A DNA stretch of 64,000 bases, taken from NCBI GenBank assembly GCA_010692425.1, contig JAAHHJ010000024.1, positions 59,686 to 123,685 of the forward strand. Direction: 5' to 3'. The DNA comes from Symploca sp. SIO3C6 (lineage in GTDB: Bacteria > Cyanobacteriota > Cyanobacteriia > Cyanobacteriales > Coleofasciculaceae). Shown here piece after piece: positions 1-10,067 of this stretch (its first letter is position 1; each line of letters starts with the position of its first letter). Below the pieces are notes generated by a model. That model did no database searches. It had not been told where the DNA came from and saw only the letters and a program-made list of their open reading frames with translations. The translations under genes were made by a program, and so were the position numbers.

Positions 1-78
1 AATAATAGTTCTGAACTTTTCGAGTTCTTGAAGTTCCTCAGGAGTAAGTTCTTTATGGTTAGGATAGAAAACTTTCAT
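1..78 (-). CDS. Partial hypothetical protein (N-terminus only)
   Basis: An open frame of 26 codons begins with ATG at 78 and runs off the left edge without a stop. It reads MKVFYPNHKELTPEELQELE and continues to the border. The stretch is hydrophilic and predicted helical, with a repeated E-L pattern. The codons look natural and no competing frame exists here, so it is probably the 5' end of a small cytosolic protein, but no family can be named from 26 residues. It is divergent from the phosphoketolase gene, with about 445 bases between them. Confidence 0.45.
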   Translation of the reverse strand, partial: MKVFYPNHKELTPEELQELEKFRTII

Positions 79-524
79 GGTATTTCTTTTGAGAACTCTT
101 ACACTCACAAGTGTATTAGATAAAGGTAATGAACCAGACCAGTATCTATGTTAATTTTGATTGACATCTATCTTCTTGGGACTAGTACCGCTCTGGCTCC
201 AACTCAAAAGCAGGTGCTGAGTACGACGAATGTTCCACAAAACTTTTCTAAAAAGCTTTTCGCCAATTAGGAATGGTAGCTTTATTTATTCCTGGCTGGA
301 CTAGCGTATACTTATCTAGAGCAGTCTATACTTAACGAAAACTTAATAGGGAATTAAACATTTTCAAGGTTGCTGTAAGATAGTATACTGAAGTTAATCG
401 CCTAGAGCTCATTACCTTAAGGAGAAGTAAGCGAGATTCTCTGCAGTTTGTCATCTGTCTTTTTTTCTGTCAATTTCTTGGTAAAGAAGCTCACAAATTC
501 AAGACAACGAGGTAGGATTTGACC
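79..524. other. Intergenic region upstream of phosphoketolase
   Basis: About 445 bases with no supportable gene. It must hold the promoters for the divergent partial gene and for phosphoketolase. A TTGACA hexamer lies near 161, but no convincing -10 box at proper spacing was found. An AGGTAGGA ribosome binding site lies just before the phosphoketolase ATG at 525. Confidence 0.5.
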
Positions 525-2936
525 ATGGTTCAAGCACCAGCACCTCAAACTATAGCTCAGCAAAGTCCTCTCTCTACAGAAGAGCTGCGCAAGATAGACG
601 CCTATTGGCGTGCCTGTAACTACCTTGCCATCGGCATGATCTATCTGCGGAACAATCCGCTACTCAAAGAGCCTTTAGTAGCAGAACATGTTAAATACCG
701 TCTATTAGGTCACTGGGGTGCAAGTCCAGGATTAAGCTTTGCCTACGTACACCTCAACCGAGTGATCAAAAAGTACGACCTGAATATGATTTTCTTGGCA
801 GGTCCCGGTCATGGTGCTCCAGGCGTTCTCGCTCCAGCATACCTAGAGGGAAACTATTCCGAGGTTTATCCTGACAAGAGCGAAGATCAAGAGGGAATGC
901 AGAAATTCTTTAAGCAGTTCTCTTTCCCTGGCCACATTGGTAGCCATTGCACTCCCGAGACACCAGGCTCGATCCATGAGGGCGGCGAGTTAGGTTACAG
1001 CGTCTCCCACGCCTACGGTGCTGCCTACGACAATCCCGATTTAATTGCGACAGTAATGGTGGGTGATGGTGAAGCCGAAACTGGACCATTAGCTACTGCT
1101 TGGCACTCCAACAAGTTTCTCAACCCCGTCCGTGACGGTGCAGTTTTACCTATTTTACACCTGAACGGCTACAAGATTGCCAACCCCACAATTTTATCAA
1201 GGATTTCACCTGAAGAACTCGAAAGCCTATTTCGAGGTTACGGCTATACACCCTACTTTGTAGAAGGGGAAGATCCAGAGCTTATGCACCAGCAGATGGC
1301 AGCCACGCTGGAAGAATGCATTAACCAAATTCGCGCTATTCAAGAAGAAGCACGCCGCAGTGGCATCGCCAAACGCCCCCGTTGGCCGATGATTGTCTTG
1401 CGCACTCCCAAGGGTTGGACAGGACCAAAGGAGGTAGATGGTCATAAAGTCGAAGGCTTCTGGAGAGCCCACCAGGTACCAATGGGAGCAATGCACAGTA
1501 ATCCCCAACATCTCAAGATGCTGGAAGAGTGGATGAAGAGCTACAAGCCAGAGGAACTCTTTGATGAGCATGGTAAGCTAATTAGCTCCCTCAAGGAACT
1601 GGCACCCACAGGCAACCGCCGCATGAGTGCTAACCCCATTACCAATGGCGGTGTCGTGCGCAAGCAATTGCTGATGCCTGACTTCCGTGACTACGCAGTG
1701 GAAGTGACTAAGCCGGCGACAACCGAGGTGGAAAACACCCGTGTTCTTGGTCAATTCCTACGGGATGTCATGGCAAAGAACATGACAAATTTCCGAGTCT
1801 TTGGACCAGATGAAACTGCTTCCAATCGCCTCAATGCTATTTACGAAGTTAGTAAGAAAACTTGGCTAGCAGACTATTTGCCCGAAGATGAAGACGGCGG
1901 TGAACTCTCCCCCGACGGTAGGGTAATGGAGATGCTGAGTGAACATACCCTTGAAGGCTGGTTAGAGGGTTATCTGCTGACAGGGCGTCACGGTTTCTTC
2001 CACACCTATGAAGCCTTCGCCCACGTGATTGACTCCATGTTCAACCAGCACGCCAAGTGGTTAGACATCTGCAAGCACGAGGTTCCCTGGCGAGCACCGA
2101 TTTCTTCGTTAAATATTCTACTCTCCTCCACTGTCTGGCGTCAGGATCATAATGGGTTTTCACACCAAGATCCTGGTTTCATTGATGTGGTTACTAACAA
2201 GAGTGCTGAAGTTACTCGCATTTACTTACCTCCTGATGCCAACTGTTTGCTCTCGGTAGCAGATCACTGCCTGCGCAGCACTAACTACGTTAATGTTATT
2301 GTTGCTGACAAACAAAAACACCTCCAGTACCTGAGTATGGAGGAAGCAATCAAGCACTGTAGCAAAGGCATTGGGATTTGGGAGTGGGCTAGTAATGATG
2401 ATCAGGGTAAGGAACCTGATATCCCTGATGTGATTATGGCTTGCTGCGGAGATGTGGCGACGATGGAATCTTTGGCGGCAACTGCAATTCTTTTGGAGGA
2501 GTTCCCTGAACTTAGGGTTCGCTTTATTAATGTTGTCGATTTGTTCAAGCTGCAATCGGAGAGTGAACACCCCCACGGTTTGTCCGAGCGTGATTTCGAC
2601 ACACTATTTACCACTGATAAGCCAGTTATTTTTAACTTCCACGGTTACCCTTGGCTGATTCACAAGCTTATCTATCGCCGCAGTAATCAAGAACGCATTC
2701 ACGTGCGTGGCTACAAGGAAGTGGGTAATATTAACACTCCTCTGGAACTGGCAATTAACAACCAGATTGACAGATTTAACTTAGTCATTGATGTGATTAA
2801 TCGAGTTCCCAAACTTGGTTCGGCAGCTGCCTACGTTAAAGAGCGCATGAAGAATCAGATTATCGAGAACCTCCACTATTCCCATGAACAAGGTATCGAT
2901 AAAGCTGAGATTACTGAGTGGAAGTGGCCTCACTGA
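525..2936 (+). CDS. xfp: Phosphoketolase (xylulose-5-P/fructose-6-P)
   Basis: A thiamine-diphosphate enzyme that splits xylulose-5-phosphate (or fructose-6-phosphate) with phosphate to give acetyl-phosphate plus glyceraldehyde-3-phosphate (or erythrose-4-phosphate). The 803-aa length is usual for the family. Visible marks are the early GHWGASPG substrate loop, AGPGHGAPG, and the ThDP/metal motif VGDGEAETG with Asp about residue 181, followed by the transketolase-like pyrimidine and C-terminal domains. An in-frame TTG at 519 exists, but ATG at 525 is preferred because AGGTAGGA sits about 7 bases before it. The neighbours (PPK2, glycogen phosphorylase, acetate kinase) fit an overflow or dark-energy role in which acetyl-phosphate is turned into ATP. 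Family assignment is near certain; preference between the two substrates cannot be read from sequence. Confidence 0.96.
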   Translation: MVQAPAPQTIAQQSPLSTEELRKIDAYWRACNYLAIGMIYLRNNPLLKEPLVAEHVKYRLLGHWGASPGLSFAYVHLNRVIKKYDLNMIFLAGPGHGAPGVLAPAYLEGNYSEVYPDKSEDQEGMQKFFKQFSFPGHIGSHCTPETPGSIHEGGELGYSVSHAYGAAYDNPDLIATVMVGDGEAETGPLATAWHSNKFLNPVRDGAVLPILHLNGYKIANPTILSRISPEELESLFRGYGYTPYFVEGEDPELMHQQMAATLEECINQIRAIQEEARRSGIAKRPRWPMIVLRTPKGWTGPKEVDGHKVEGFWRAHQVPMGAMHSNPQHLKMLEEWMKSYKPEELFDEHGKLISSLKELAPTGNRRMSANPITNGGVVRKQLLMPDFRDYAVEVTKPATTEVENTRVLGQFLRDVMAKNMTNFRVFGPDETASNRLNAIYEVSKKTWLADYLPEDEDGGELSPDGRVMEMLSEHTLEGWLEGYLLTGRHGFFHTYEAFAHVIDSMFNQHAKWLDICKHEVPWRAPISSLNILLSSTVWRQDHNGFSHQDPGFIDVVTNKSAEVTRIYLPPDANCLLSVADHCLRSTNYVNVIVADKQKHLQYLSMEEAIKHCSKGIGIWEWASNDDQGKEPDIPDVIMACCGDVATMESLAATAILLEEFPELRVRFINVVDLFKLQSESEHPHGLSERDFDTLFTTDKPVIFNFHGYPWLIHKLIYRRSNQERIHVRGYKEVGNINTPLELAINNQIDRFNLVIDVINRVPKLGSAAAYVKERMKNQIIENLHYSHEQGIDKAEITEWKWPH

Positions 2937-3312
2937 GTTAGTTATCAGTTGTCAGTGAACGGTAAATAGTGAAGACTGTTGACTGGCAATTGGTAATTGA
3001 TAAAAGTATTAGGTATTAGGTTTTGTCGCTAATGCCTAATACCTACCACCTCAAAGCTCATTGACAAGATGTGTAGATAAAGTTTTAGCCAGTTGGTATA
3101 GCAAATCCCAGTTACCAGGAAATAAAAAATAACTTCTTTTCGAGAGTTAGCCATTGGTTTTAACCAATGGTAGTGGAGCGAGATACTCCGATTTATCTAG
3201 GTGATATTTTTGCCAATGTTTTTGTTGTAAAATAATTCTATTTTTTTTCTTCATTTGATAGCTCATATTTGCCCTTTTATTAAAAATCGAACTTTGTGAT
3301 GACAGCAGATTA
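2937..3312. other. Intergenic region with inverted repeats after xfp
   Basis: About 375 bases without a gene. It carries an imperfect dyad AGGTATTAGG...CCTAATACCT near 3009-3048 and a clean dyad CCATTGGTT/AACCAATGG at 3151-3170. Neither is followed by a T-run, so they are not clear intrinsic terminators; they may be dispersed palindromes or protein sites. Confidence 0.45.
3151..3170. repeat. 20-bp inverted repeat (CCATTGGTT / AACCAATGG)
   Basis: A 9-bp perfect dyad with a 2-base centre, about 140 bases upstream of the PPK2 start. A T-run does not follow on either strand. It could be an operator or a mobile palindrome; the sequence does not decide. Confidence 0.5.
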
Positions 3313-4182
3313 ATGAAACACGCTCACTTTATTGTCCCACCCGGTTCCAAGATTGCTCTCAACAAGGACTATGACCCAGCAGACAAGGCTGATTTTCTGA
3401 CCAAAGTAGATGCTAAAGGTAGATTACAAGAAGGTATCGAACGGCTGGCGAAATACCAGGATGTTCTCTATGCCCATAATATCTACGCCCTACTGCTTAT
3501 TTTCCAAGCCATGGATGCAGCAGGTAAAGATAGCACCATTAAGCATGTTATGTCTGGAATAAATCCTCAGGGATGTCAGGTTTTTAGTTTTAAAGCTCCT
3601 TCTGCAGAAGAACTAGACCATGACTATCTCTGGCGAGCATGCAAGTCACTACCGGAAAGAGGGAGAATTGGGATCTTTAATCGTTCTTACTATGAAGAAG
3701 TTCTGGTGGTGCGTGTTCATCCAGAAGTCTTGGAAAGACAGCAAATCCCAGCAACTGTAAAATCTAAAAAGATCTGGAAGCATCGTTTCGAGGAAATCAA
3801 TAATTTTGAAAAATATTTAGTCAATAATGGTATTGTGATCCTTAAGTTTTTTCTTAATGTCTCCAAATCAGAACAGAAAAAAAGATTTTTAGAACGGATT
3901 GATAGGCCAGAAAAAAACTGGAAATTTTCAACCAGTGATGTCAAAGAAAGAGCCTTTTGGAATGACTATATCAGTGCTTACGAAGATGTTTTCAATCACA
4001 CTAGTACTGAGTGGGCTCCCTGGTATATTATTCCTGCCGATCATAAATGGTTCACACACTTAGTTGTTGCTGACATTATTAGCGAGAAATTAAAATCACT
4101 CAACTTAACCTATCCCATACTTAGCCAGGAGCAGAAGCAGAAACTTTTGGATGCTAAGAAAATGCTGGAAAATGAGGCATGA
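3313..4182 (+). CDS. PPK2-family polyphosphate kinase / polyphosphate:nucleotide phosphotransferase
   Basis: 289 aa, a cytosolic P-loop kinase that moves phosphate between polyphosphate and nucleotides. The Walker A region is AMDAAGKDST (residues 66-75), followed by HVMSGINPQG, the conserved FNRSYYEEVLV segment (about 122-132) and the lid RFLERIDRPEKNWKF (about 191-205). The length and the single-domain layout match PPK2 enzymes that regenerate ADP/ATP or AMP/ADP from polyphosphate. Which class it belongs to cannot be settled by eye; class III is my best guess. It lies between phosphoketolase and glycogen phosphorylase in the same direction, with 42 bases to the latter, and may be cotranscribed with it. 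This context suggests a role in energy supply from stored polymers. Confidence 0.88.
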   Translation: MKHAHFIVPPGSKIALNKDYDPADKADFLTKVDAKGRLQEGIERLAKYQDVLYAHNIYALLLIFQAMDAAGKDSTIKHVMSGINPQGCQVFSFKAPSAEELDHDYLWRACKSLPERGRIGIFNRSYYEEVLVVRVHPEVLERQQIPATVKSKKIWKHRFEEINNFEKYLVNNGIVILKFFLNVSKSEQKKRFLERIDRPEKNWKFSTSDVKERAFWNDYISAYEDVFNHTSTEWAPWYIIPADHKWFTHLVVADIISEKLKSLNLTYPILSQEQKQKLLDAKKMLENEA

Positions 4183-4224
4183 TTTCTGAAATTGAATAGC
4201 TTTAATCAATAAAGGAAAAGACTG

Positions 4225-6762
4225 ATGAACCCGCCCCTTGACGCCACTATTAAAAACCAAGTCCAAATTGAAGATGACCGCACAGGGTTAAATATAGAAA
4301 CCCTGAGACGAGCTATCGCCGATAACCTCTTCTACATTCAGGGTAAGTTTCCCGCAATTGCCACTAAAAATGATTATTATATGGCTTTAGCTTATACTGT
4401 GCGCGATCGCCTGCTGCAACGTTGGCAATCTACAATGCAAATTTATCTCAAACAGAATGTCAAAGTTGTTTCCTATTTATCAGCAGAATTCCTGATGGGA
4501 CCGCACTTAGGTAATAACTTAATCAATCTGGGAATTTATGAGCAAGTTCGACAGGCAGTTGAAGAGTCGGGATTGAATTTAGATGAATTAATTGAACAGG
4601 AAGAAGAACCGGGCTTAGGTAATGGTGGTTTAGGGCGTTTGGCAGCCTGTTTTCTCGATTCCTTGGCAACTCTAGAAATTCCAGCAGTTGGGTATGGAAT
4701 TCGCTATGAATTTGGTATCTTTGACCAAGAAATTCGCGATGGTTGGCAAGTAGAAATCACTGATAAATGGCTGCGTTATGGTAATCCTTGGGAAATCCCA
4801 CGGCCAGAGGGAGCAGTTGAGGTGAAGTTCGGCGGTTACACCGAAGCCTATTATAATGAGCAAGGTAATTATCGTGTGCGCTGGAAGCCAAACTATGTAG
4901 TTAAGGGCATTCCCTACGATACACCTATACTCGGATATAGGGTTAATACTGCTAATACCTTACGCCTCTGGAAATCTGAAGCTTGCGAGTCATTTGATTT
5001 TCAGACTTTCAATGTCGGCGACTACTACGGTGCTGTTGGCGAAAAGGTGGTTTCAGAAAACCTGACGAAAGTACTTTATCCCAATGATGAGCCGATTCAG
5101 GGCAAGGAACTGCGCCTACAGCAACAATACTTCTTTGCTTCCTGTTCCCTCCAAGACATGATCCGTATCCATCTCTACAAGGGAAATAAGTTAGATAATT
5201 TTCACCAAAAGTGGGCTGTACAACTCAATGATACTCATCCTTCCATCGGCGTGGCTGAATTAATGCGTCTGTTGGTAGATGAGCATCATCTCGATTGGAA
5301 CCGAGCATGGCAGATTACCAAAAATACTTTTGGCTATACTAACCATACACTCCTACCGGAAGCATTAGAGAAGTGGTCACTAAATCTATTTAGTCGTCTT
5401 CTACCCAGACATCTAGAAATTATCTATGAAATCAATCAGCGTTTCCTAGATCAAGTGCGGATGAAATACCCAGGAGATAATCAGCGCTTGGCTAGATTGT
5501 CGCTGATTGAAGAAGGGGATGAGCGCTATGTGCGTATGGCGCATTTGGCATGTGTAGGCAGCCATGCCATTAATGGGGTAGCAGCACTACATACAGAGCT
5601 TCTGAAGCAGGATGTGTTGCGAGATTTCCACCAGTTGTGGTCAGAGAAAATCAGCAATAAGACTAATGGTGTGACGCCGCGCCGTTGGTTGGTGCTAAGT
5701 AATCCCACATTAACTAAGTTAATTACTAGTAAAATCGGTGACAATTGGATTAAGAACCTAGAGGAGCTTAAGCAATTAGAAGCATTTGTTGATGATGCTG
5801 AATTCCGCAGCCAATGGCGGCAGGTTAAGCAGGAAGTCAAGCGAGATTTAGCAGCCGTAATTGCTAAGCATATTGGAATTGAAGTTAATCCCGAGTCCTT
5901 GTTTGATATTCAGGTAAAGCGAATTCATGAGTATAAGCGCCAGCACCTAAATGTGCTGCACATTATTACACTCTACAATCGCCTCAAGCGGGATAAAACT
6001 CTTGAAATTGTGCCTCGCACCTTCATCTTCGGTGGCAAAGCTGCCCCTAGTTACTTCCTGGCAAAGCTGATAATTAAGCTGATTAACTCAGTGGCAGAAG
6101 TTGTTAATAATGACCCAGATATGCGCAGTCTTCTCAAGGTAGTATTTATTCCAGATTATAACGTTACCAATAGTCAGCCCGTCTATCCTGCTGCCGATCT
6201 TTCCGAACAAATCTCCACTGCTGGTAAAGAAGCCTCTGGCACCGGCAACATGAAATTCTCGATGAATGGAGCCTTGACTATCGGTACTCTCGACGGTGCC
6301 AATATTGAAATTCGTGAACAGGTGGGAACCGAGAACTTCTTTTTGTTTGGCTTAACAACTGAGCAAGTTTATGAATTGAAAGCTAGGGGTTACAACCCTT
6401 GGAGTTACTACAATTCCAATCAACAACTGCGAGAAGTAATCGATCTAATTAGTTCGGGATTTTTCTCCCACGGCGACAGTCAATTGTTCAAGCCCTTGAT
6501 AGACTCTCTGCTTTCTCAGGATCAGTACCTGTTACTGGCTGATTACCAGTCCTACATTGATTGTCAAGAGCAGGTGAGCCAAGCCTATCGTAATCAAGAA
6601 AATTGGACAAGGATGTCGATTCTCAATACGGCAAGGATGGGTAAATTCTCTTCAGATCGCTCAATTCGAGAATACTCTGAGGAAATTTGGAAGGCTGAAC
6701 CAGTAAAAGTTGAACTGGAGGAATATGTACAAGCAAATGCTGGCTTGAAAGTAAACAATTAG
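4225..6762 (+). CDS. glgP: Glycogen/starch alpha-glucan phosphorylase
   Basis: 845 aa, GT35 family: phosphorolysis of glycogen to glucose-1-phosphate with pyridoxal-phosphate cofactor. The PLP site is clear in EASGTGNMKFSMNGALT, with the Schiff-base lysine at residue 677. Other family marks are LAAEFLMGP-like SAEFLMGPHLGNN, EEPGLGNGGLGRLAACFLDS, QLNDTHPSIGVAELMR and the VKRIHEYKRQHLN helix. AAAGGAAAAG lies upstream of the ATG. It follows PPK2 by 42 bases and is followed by a long hairpin. It supplies sugar phosphate for glycolysis or the phosphoketolase route. Cyanobacteria often carry two glgP paralogs; which one this is cannot be told. Confidence 0.97.
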   Translation: MNPPLDATIKNQVQIEDDRTGLNIETLRRAIADNLFYIQGKFPAIATKNDYYMALAYTVRDRLLQRWQSTMQIYLKQNVKVVSYLSAEFLMGPHLGNNLINLGIYEQVRQAVEESGLNLDELIEQEEEPGLGNGGLGRLAACFLDSLATLEIPAVGYGIRYEFGIFDQEIRDGWQVEITDKWLRYGNPWEIPRPEGAVEVKFGGYTEAYYNEQGNYRVRWKPNYVVKGIPYDTPILGYRVNTANTLRLWKSEACESFDFQTFNVGDYYGAVGEKVVSENLTKVLYPNDEPIQGKELRLQQQYFFASCSLQDMIRIHLYKGNKLDNFHQKWAVQLNDTHPSIGVAELMRLLVDEHHLDWNRAWQITKNTFGYTNHTLLPEALEKWSLNLFSRLLPRHLEIIYEINQRFLDQVRMKYPGDNQRLARLSLIEEGDERYVRMAHLACVGSHAINGVAALHTELLKQDVLRDFHQLWSEKISNKTNGVTPRRWLVLSNPTLTKLITSKIGDNWIKNLEELKQLEAFVDDAEFRSQWRQVKQEVKRDLAAVIAKHIGIEVNPESLFDIQVKRIHEYKRQHLNVLHIITLYNRLKRDKTLEIVPRTFIFGGKAAPSYFLAKLIIKLINSVAEVVNNDPDMRSLLKVVFIPDYNVTNSQPVYPAADLSEQISTAGKEASGTGNMKFSMNGALTIGTLDGANIEIREQVGTENFFLFGLTTEQVYELKARGYNPWSYYNSNQQLREVIDLISSGFFSHGDSQLFKPLIDSLLSQDQYLLLADYQSYIDCQEQVSQAYRNQENWTRMSILNTARMGKFSSDRSIREYSEEIWKAEPVKVELEEYVQANAGLKVNN

Positions 6763-6774
6763 CTAATTAGCTAG

Positions 6775-6819
6775 TTTGCTGTTTGTAGAAGAGAAGTGTA
6801 CAACTCTACAAACAGCAAA
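6775..6819 (+). terminator. Hairpin after glgP
   Basis: A 14-bp inverted repeat (TTTGCTGTTTGTAG / CTACAAACAGCAAA) with a loop of about 17 bases begins 12 bases after the glgP stop. The following bases are A-rich rather than T-rich, so it may stop transcription inefficiently, protect the mRNA 3' end, or simply be a repeat. Confidence 0.5.
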
Positions 6820-6857
6820 TAAATAATAACTAATAATCAAATAACCAGAATTAACTG

Positions 6858-7496
6858 ATGAGTTTAACACTCTATTTTCTGCGACATGGGGAAACAACTG
6901 CTAGCCTCACAGGAGGTTACTGCGGAACCCTTGACCTTGAATTAACCCCAGAAGGTGTACAAATGGCGAAAGATTTTGCTGTAGTCTATCAATCTTTGCC
7001 TTGGGAAGCTGTCTTTGCCAGTCCTCTCAAACGTACCATAGCTACAGCTAAACCATTGTGCGAAGCTGTAGGCATAGAAATGCAATTGAGGGAAGGACTT
7101 AAAGAAATTGCCTATGGTAAGTGGGAAGGTAAATCACCGGAGGAAGTCAACCGCGAGTTTCACGATGACTATATTCGCTGGCTAAATGATCCAGGTTGGA
7201 ATGCTCCTACTGGAGGTGAGAAGGGAATAGATATTGCCCGCCGCAGTTTTGCAGTAATTGAGGAAATTGAGCAGAAGTATCCTACAGGCAACGTGCTGGT
7301 AGTATCGCACAAGGCAACTATTCGCATTATGCTTTGTTTACTCCTAGGAATTGATGTAGGAAGATTTCGTGATCGTATTGGTATGCTCGTTGGCTCGGTT
7401 AATATTGTTGAGTTTGGTTCTCGTGGTCCCTTATTAAAGATGTTAGGCGACCGCTCTCACTTAAGTAAACACCTGCAGCATCGATTAGGTACCTAG
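6858..7496 (+). CDS. Histidine phosphatase family protein (phosphoglycerate mutase-like)
   Basis: 212 aa. The phosphohistidine motif FLRHGET is at residues 7-13 (catalytic His10), with a second histidine in VVSHKATIR (His151) and an acid in LKEIAYGKWEGKS. These define the branch-1 histidine phosphatase fold. Members include dPGM, CobC-like and broad phosphatases; this protein is shorter than dPGM and is closer to GpmB/CobC-type phosphatases, so the substrate is unknown. It lies about 95 bases after glgP and before a convergent serine hydrolase. The link to sugar-phosphate metabolism is only by position. Confidence 0.88.
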   Translation: MSLTLYFLRHGETTASLTGGYCGTLDLELTPEGVQMAKDFAVVYQSLPWEAVFASPLKRTIATAKPLCEAVGIEMQLREGLKEIAYGKWEGKSPEEVNREFHDDYIRWLNDPGWNAPTGGEKGIDIARRSFAVIEEIEQKYPTGNVLVVSHKATIRIMLCLLLGIDVGRFRDRIGMLVGSVNIVEFGSRGPLLKMLGDRSHLSKHLQHRLGT

Positions 7497-7539
7497 GATG
7501 TGCTTTCTTGATAGCACGGTTAGACTCAAGTTGAATTGC

Positions 7540-8655
7540 CTAATTATTTGAGTTTATTTTTTCTAAAATTTTTAGCCCTATAGTGTCTACTGAGTATTTA
7601 TTCAACATCTCAAAAATACCGTTTGCATGATTAGAAAGTATGACTACACCTGTACAAGTATCTTTCACAAATCCGTAAAAGGAGCGATAACCACCAGTTC
7701 CTCCATTATGCCAATAAACATCTTTCTGGACTGAAGGAAGATGAGTTATAAACCACCCCAAGGCGATTCCTCTGTGTTGGGTAAGCACAAGTGGCTCATT
7801 TGGAAACAGTTTCATCACTCCAGACAATAATTTAGGTATACCTTCTACAGGAGGGAATTGTTCACAACGAATTTTGTGCATGTTATTGATTGCCTGCTCA
7901 AATGGGGTTTGATTGGGTTTAAGATTGGCAGCAAGAAACTTGAGCAAGTCATTAGCTGTTGAGCGCAAGGCCCCAGCAGCAGCAAATGTCGGCAGATCCC
8001 AATTTTTTACAGGCTGTCCTTTTGAAGATCGACCTATTGCTAGTCGTGCCTGTTGCTCATCAGTTAAAGTTATACGAGTATTTGATAAAGTTAGTGGATT
8101 ACATATTCGACTAACTATAGCTTCTTCGTAAGACATTTCTAAGTGATGTGCAAGTATATGACCCAGTAGCCCGACTCCCAAATTAGAATAACTGATTGTG
8201 CCTAATGTCTTTACATTTTTGCCGTCGTAACTTCGTAAATATTCGTCTAAATTTTCGATAGTATAAGCTGCATAGGGATTTTCTGGATCTTTTTGAGCTG
8301 ATTTCATCAAATTAGAAGGCAATCTAGGCAGACCAGAAGTATGTGTTGCTAGACTTTCTAGTGTAATATTTCTAGGTAAATGTTCATATTTAGTGATCAG
8401 ATTACCTATAAAATCCTTAAGTTCCAACTGCCCATCCTCAACAAGGATGGATAATAATGTTGATGTAAATACTTTCGTAATTGAGCCAATTTCAAACAGC
8501 GTATCCCCATCTGGTGTACTTGAAGAAGGTTCACTGAAGCCAGTAAAGCTAAGAATTGAATGTAAATCTCCATTAATAACTCCTACCACCAAATTGATAT
8601 TCCTTTTTTTTGAGACAAACGGTTCGACAATAGTTTCTATATCCAATTTCAACAT
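7540..8655 (-). CDS. Serine hydrolase, beta-lactamase class C / PBP4-like fold
   Basis: 371 aa. The SxxK motif is S58-I-T-K61 (in FEIGSITKVFTS), the YxN motif is YSN in ISYSNLGVG (about residue 157), and the third box is HNGGTGG in VYWHNGGTGGYRS. This is the Beta-lactamase family (PF00144 type) that includes esterases and D-aminopeptidases. No signal peptide is visible, so it is probably cytoplasmic and not a resistance enzyme. It is convergent with the histidine phosphatase gene and divergent from ackA. Substrate unknown. Confidence 0.87.
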   Translation of the reverse strand: MLKLDIETIVEPFVSKKRNINLVVGVINGDLHSILSFTGFSEPSSSTPDGDTLFEIGSITKVFTSTLLSILVEDGQLELKDFIGNLITKYEHLPRNITLESLATHTSGLPRLPSNLMKSAQKDPENPYAAYTIENLDEYLRSYDGKNVKTLGTISYSNLGVGLLGHILAHHLEMSYEEAIVSRICNPLTLSNTRITLTDEQQARLAIGRSSKGQPVKNWDLPTFAAAGALRSTANDLLKFLAANLKPNQTPFEQAINNMHKIRCEQFPPVEGIPKLLSGVMKLFPNEPLVLTQHRGIALGWFITHLPSVQKDVYWHNGGTGGYRSFYGFVKDTCTGVVILSNHANGIFEMLNKYSVDTIGLKILEKINSNN

Positions 8656-8784
8656 GATTAGTCTTTTGTGTTGATGATTTTTACTAAATTATTAAATCAT
8701 GATAATCATTAATTGATAATTTTTAAAAATCTCTTCATTTATTCCTATGTTCACCGTTATCTTTTACCTAATTTATAAAAATCA

Positions 8785-10005
8785 ATGAAAATTTTAGTAT
8801 TAAATGCGGGTTCTAGTTCTCAGAAAAGTTGCCTCTATGAACTCAACGAGGATAGTTTACCAGAGCAAGCACAGGAGCCCCTCTGGGAAGCTCACATTGA
8901 CTGGAGTGTGGCAACTGATTTTGGCGTTTTGAAAGTTAGTGCCAAAGGAAGAAAACTTGAAACTAGACTAGAATCCCAAAAACGTCCTCAGGCAATTGCT
9001 TTTCTGTTGTCAACTCTGATTCAAGGTGAAACTAAAGTTTTGAATCAGTTATCAGAAATAGATATTGTTGGACATCGCGTCGTACATGGTGGTGCAGATT
9101 ACTCCCAGGCTACCTTAATTACTCCCGAAGTTAAAGCTGCGATCGCTCGCCTATTTCCCTTGGCACCTAATCATAATCCAGCTCATTTAGAAGGAATTGA
9201 AGCAGTAGAACAGCTATTAGGAGATGTACCTCAGTTGGCGGTATTTGATACTGCTTTTCACTCTCAAATGCCTCTAGAAGCTGTAGTTTACCCCATACCC
9301 TACAAATGGTTTGACCAAGGCATCCGTCGCTATGGATTTCACGGTATCAGTCATCAATATTGCGCTCGACGTAGTGCCCAATTACTGGGTAAATCCTTAG
9401 AGTCGTTGAGACTAATTACTTGTCATCTCGGCAATGGCTGCTCTTTGGCAGCAATCAAAGGCGGTGTCAGTATTGACACGACGATGGGATTTACACCCCT
9501 CGAAGGGTTAATGATGGGTTCTCGTAGTGGCTCAATTGATCCGGGAATTTTAATTTACTTGATGCGAGAGTATAATTTTGACGCCAATCAATTAGATGAA
9601 ATGCTCAATAAGGCTTCCGGTTTTAAGGGTGTTTCTGGTATTTCTTCTGACTTACGGACTATTCAGGAAGCGATTACTGAAGGTAATCAACGTTCTCAAT
9701 TGGCCTTTGATATATATATTCATCGCCTGAGGGCTGCAATTGGGGCGATGGTTGCTACCCTTGGCAGTTTGGAGGCACTGGTATTTACTGCAGGGGTTGG
9801 GGAAAATGCAGCATCAGTACGCGAAAAAACCTGTGAAGGTTTTGAATTTTTGGGGTTGAAGCTTGATTTAGAGAAAAATGCCTTATCCCCAGTTGATCTC
9901 GATATTGCCGCACCGGATTCAAAAGTGCGGGTGTTGGTGGTGCATACTCAAGAAGATTGGGCGATCGCTTCTCAATGTTGGGATTATAATATCCCTGATG
10001 TTTAG
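8785..10005 (+). CDS. ackA: Acetate kinase
   Basis: 406 aa, ASKHA-fold kinase that makes ATP and acetate from acetyl-phosphate. Marks: ILVLNAGSSSQKSCLYE at the N-terminus (residues 3-19), VGHRVVHGG, VFDTAFHSQMP, YGFHGISHQY, LGNGCSLAAI and the GSIDPGIL region. Length is typical. It is 5.8 kb from phosphoketolase in the same direction, with several genes between, so direct cotranscription is doubtful. Functionally it completes the phosphoketolase to acetate route; no phosphotransacetylase gene is seen nearby. Confidence 0.97.
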   Translation: MKILVLNAGSSSQKSCLYELNEDSLPEQAQEPLWEAHIDWSVATDFGVLKVSAKGRKLETRLESQKRPQAIAFLLSTLIQGETKVLNQLSEIDIVGHRVVHGGADYSQATLITPEVKAAIARLFPLAPNHNPAHLEGIEAVEQLLGDVPQLAVFDTAFHSQMPLEAVVYPIPYKWFDQGIRRYGFHGISHQYCARRSAQLLGKSLESLRLITCHLGNGCSLAAIKGGVSIDTTMGFTPLEGLMMGSRSGSIDPGILIYLMREYNFDANQLDEMLNKASGFKGVSGISSDLRTIQEAITEGNQRSQLAFDIYIHRLRAAIGAMVATLGSLEALVFTAGVGENAASVREKTCEGFEFLGLKLDLEKNALSPVDLDIAAPDSKVRVLVVHTQEDWAIASQCWDYNIPDV

Positions 10006-10067
10006 CTACTCCAGTGGCGAGAAGCCCCATATCTTAGCTCTCCTTTTTAGATACTGTAAAAACAAAT

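Noticed and set aside
3009..3048. Rho-independent terminator after xfp
   Set aside because: The dyad has no T-run and a long loop, so it is kept only as an inverted repeat.
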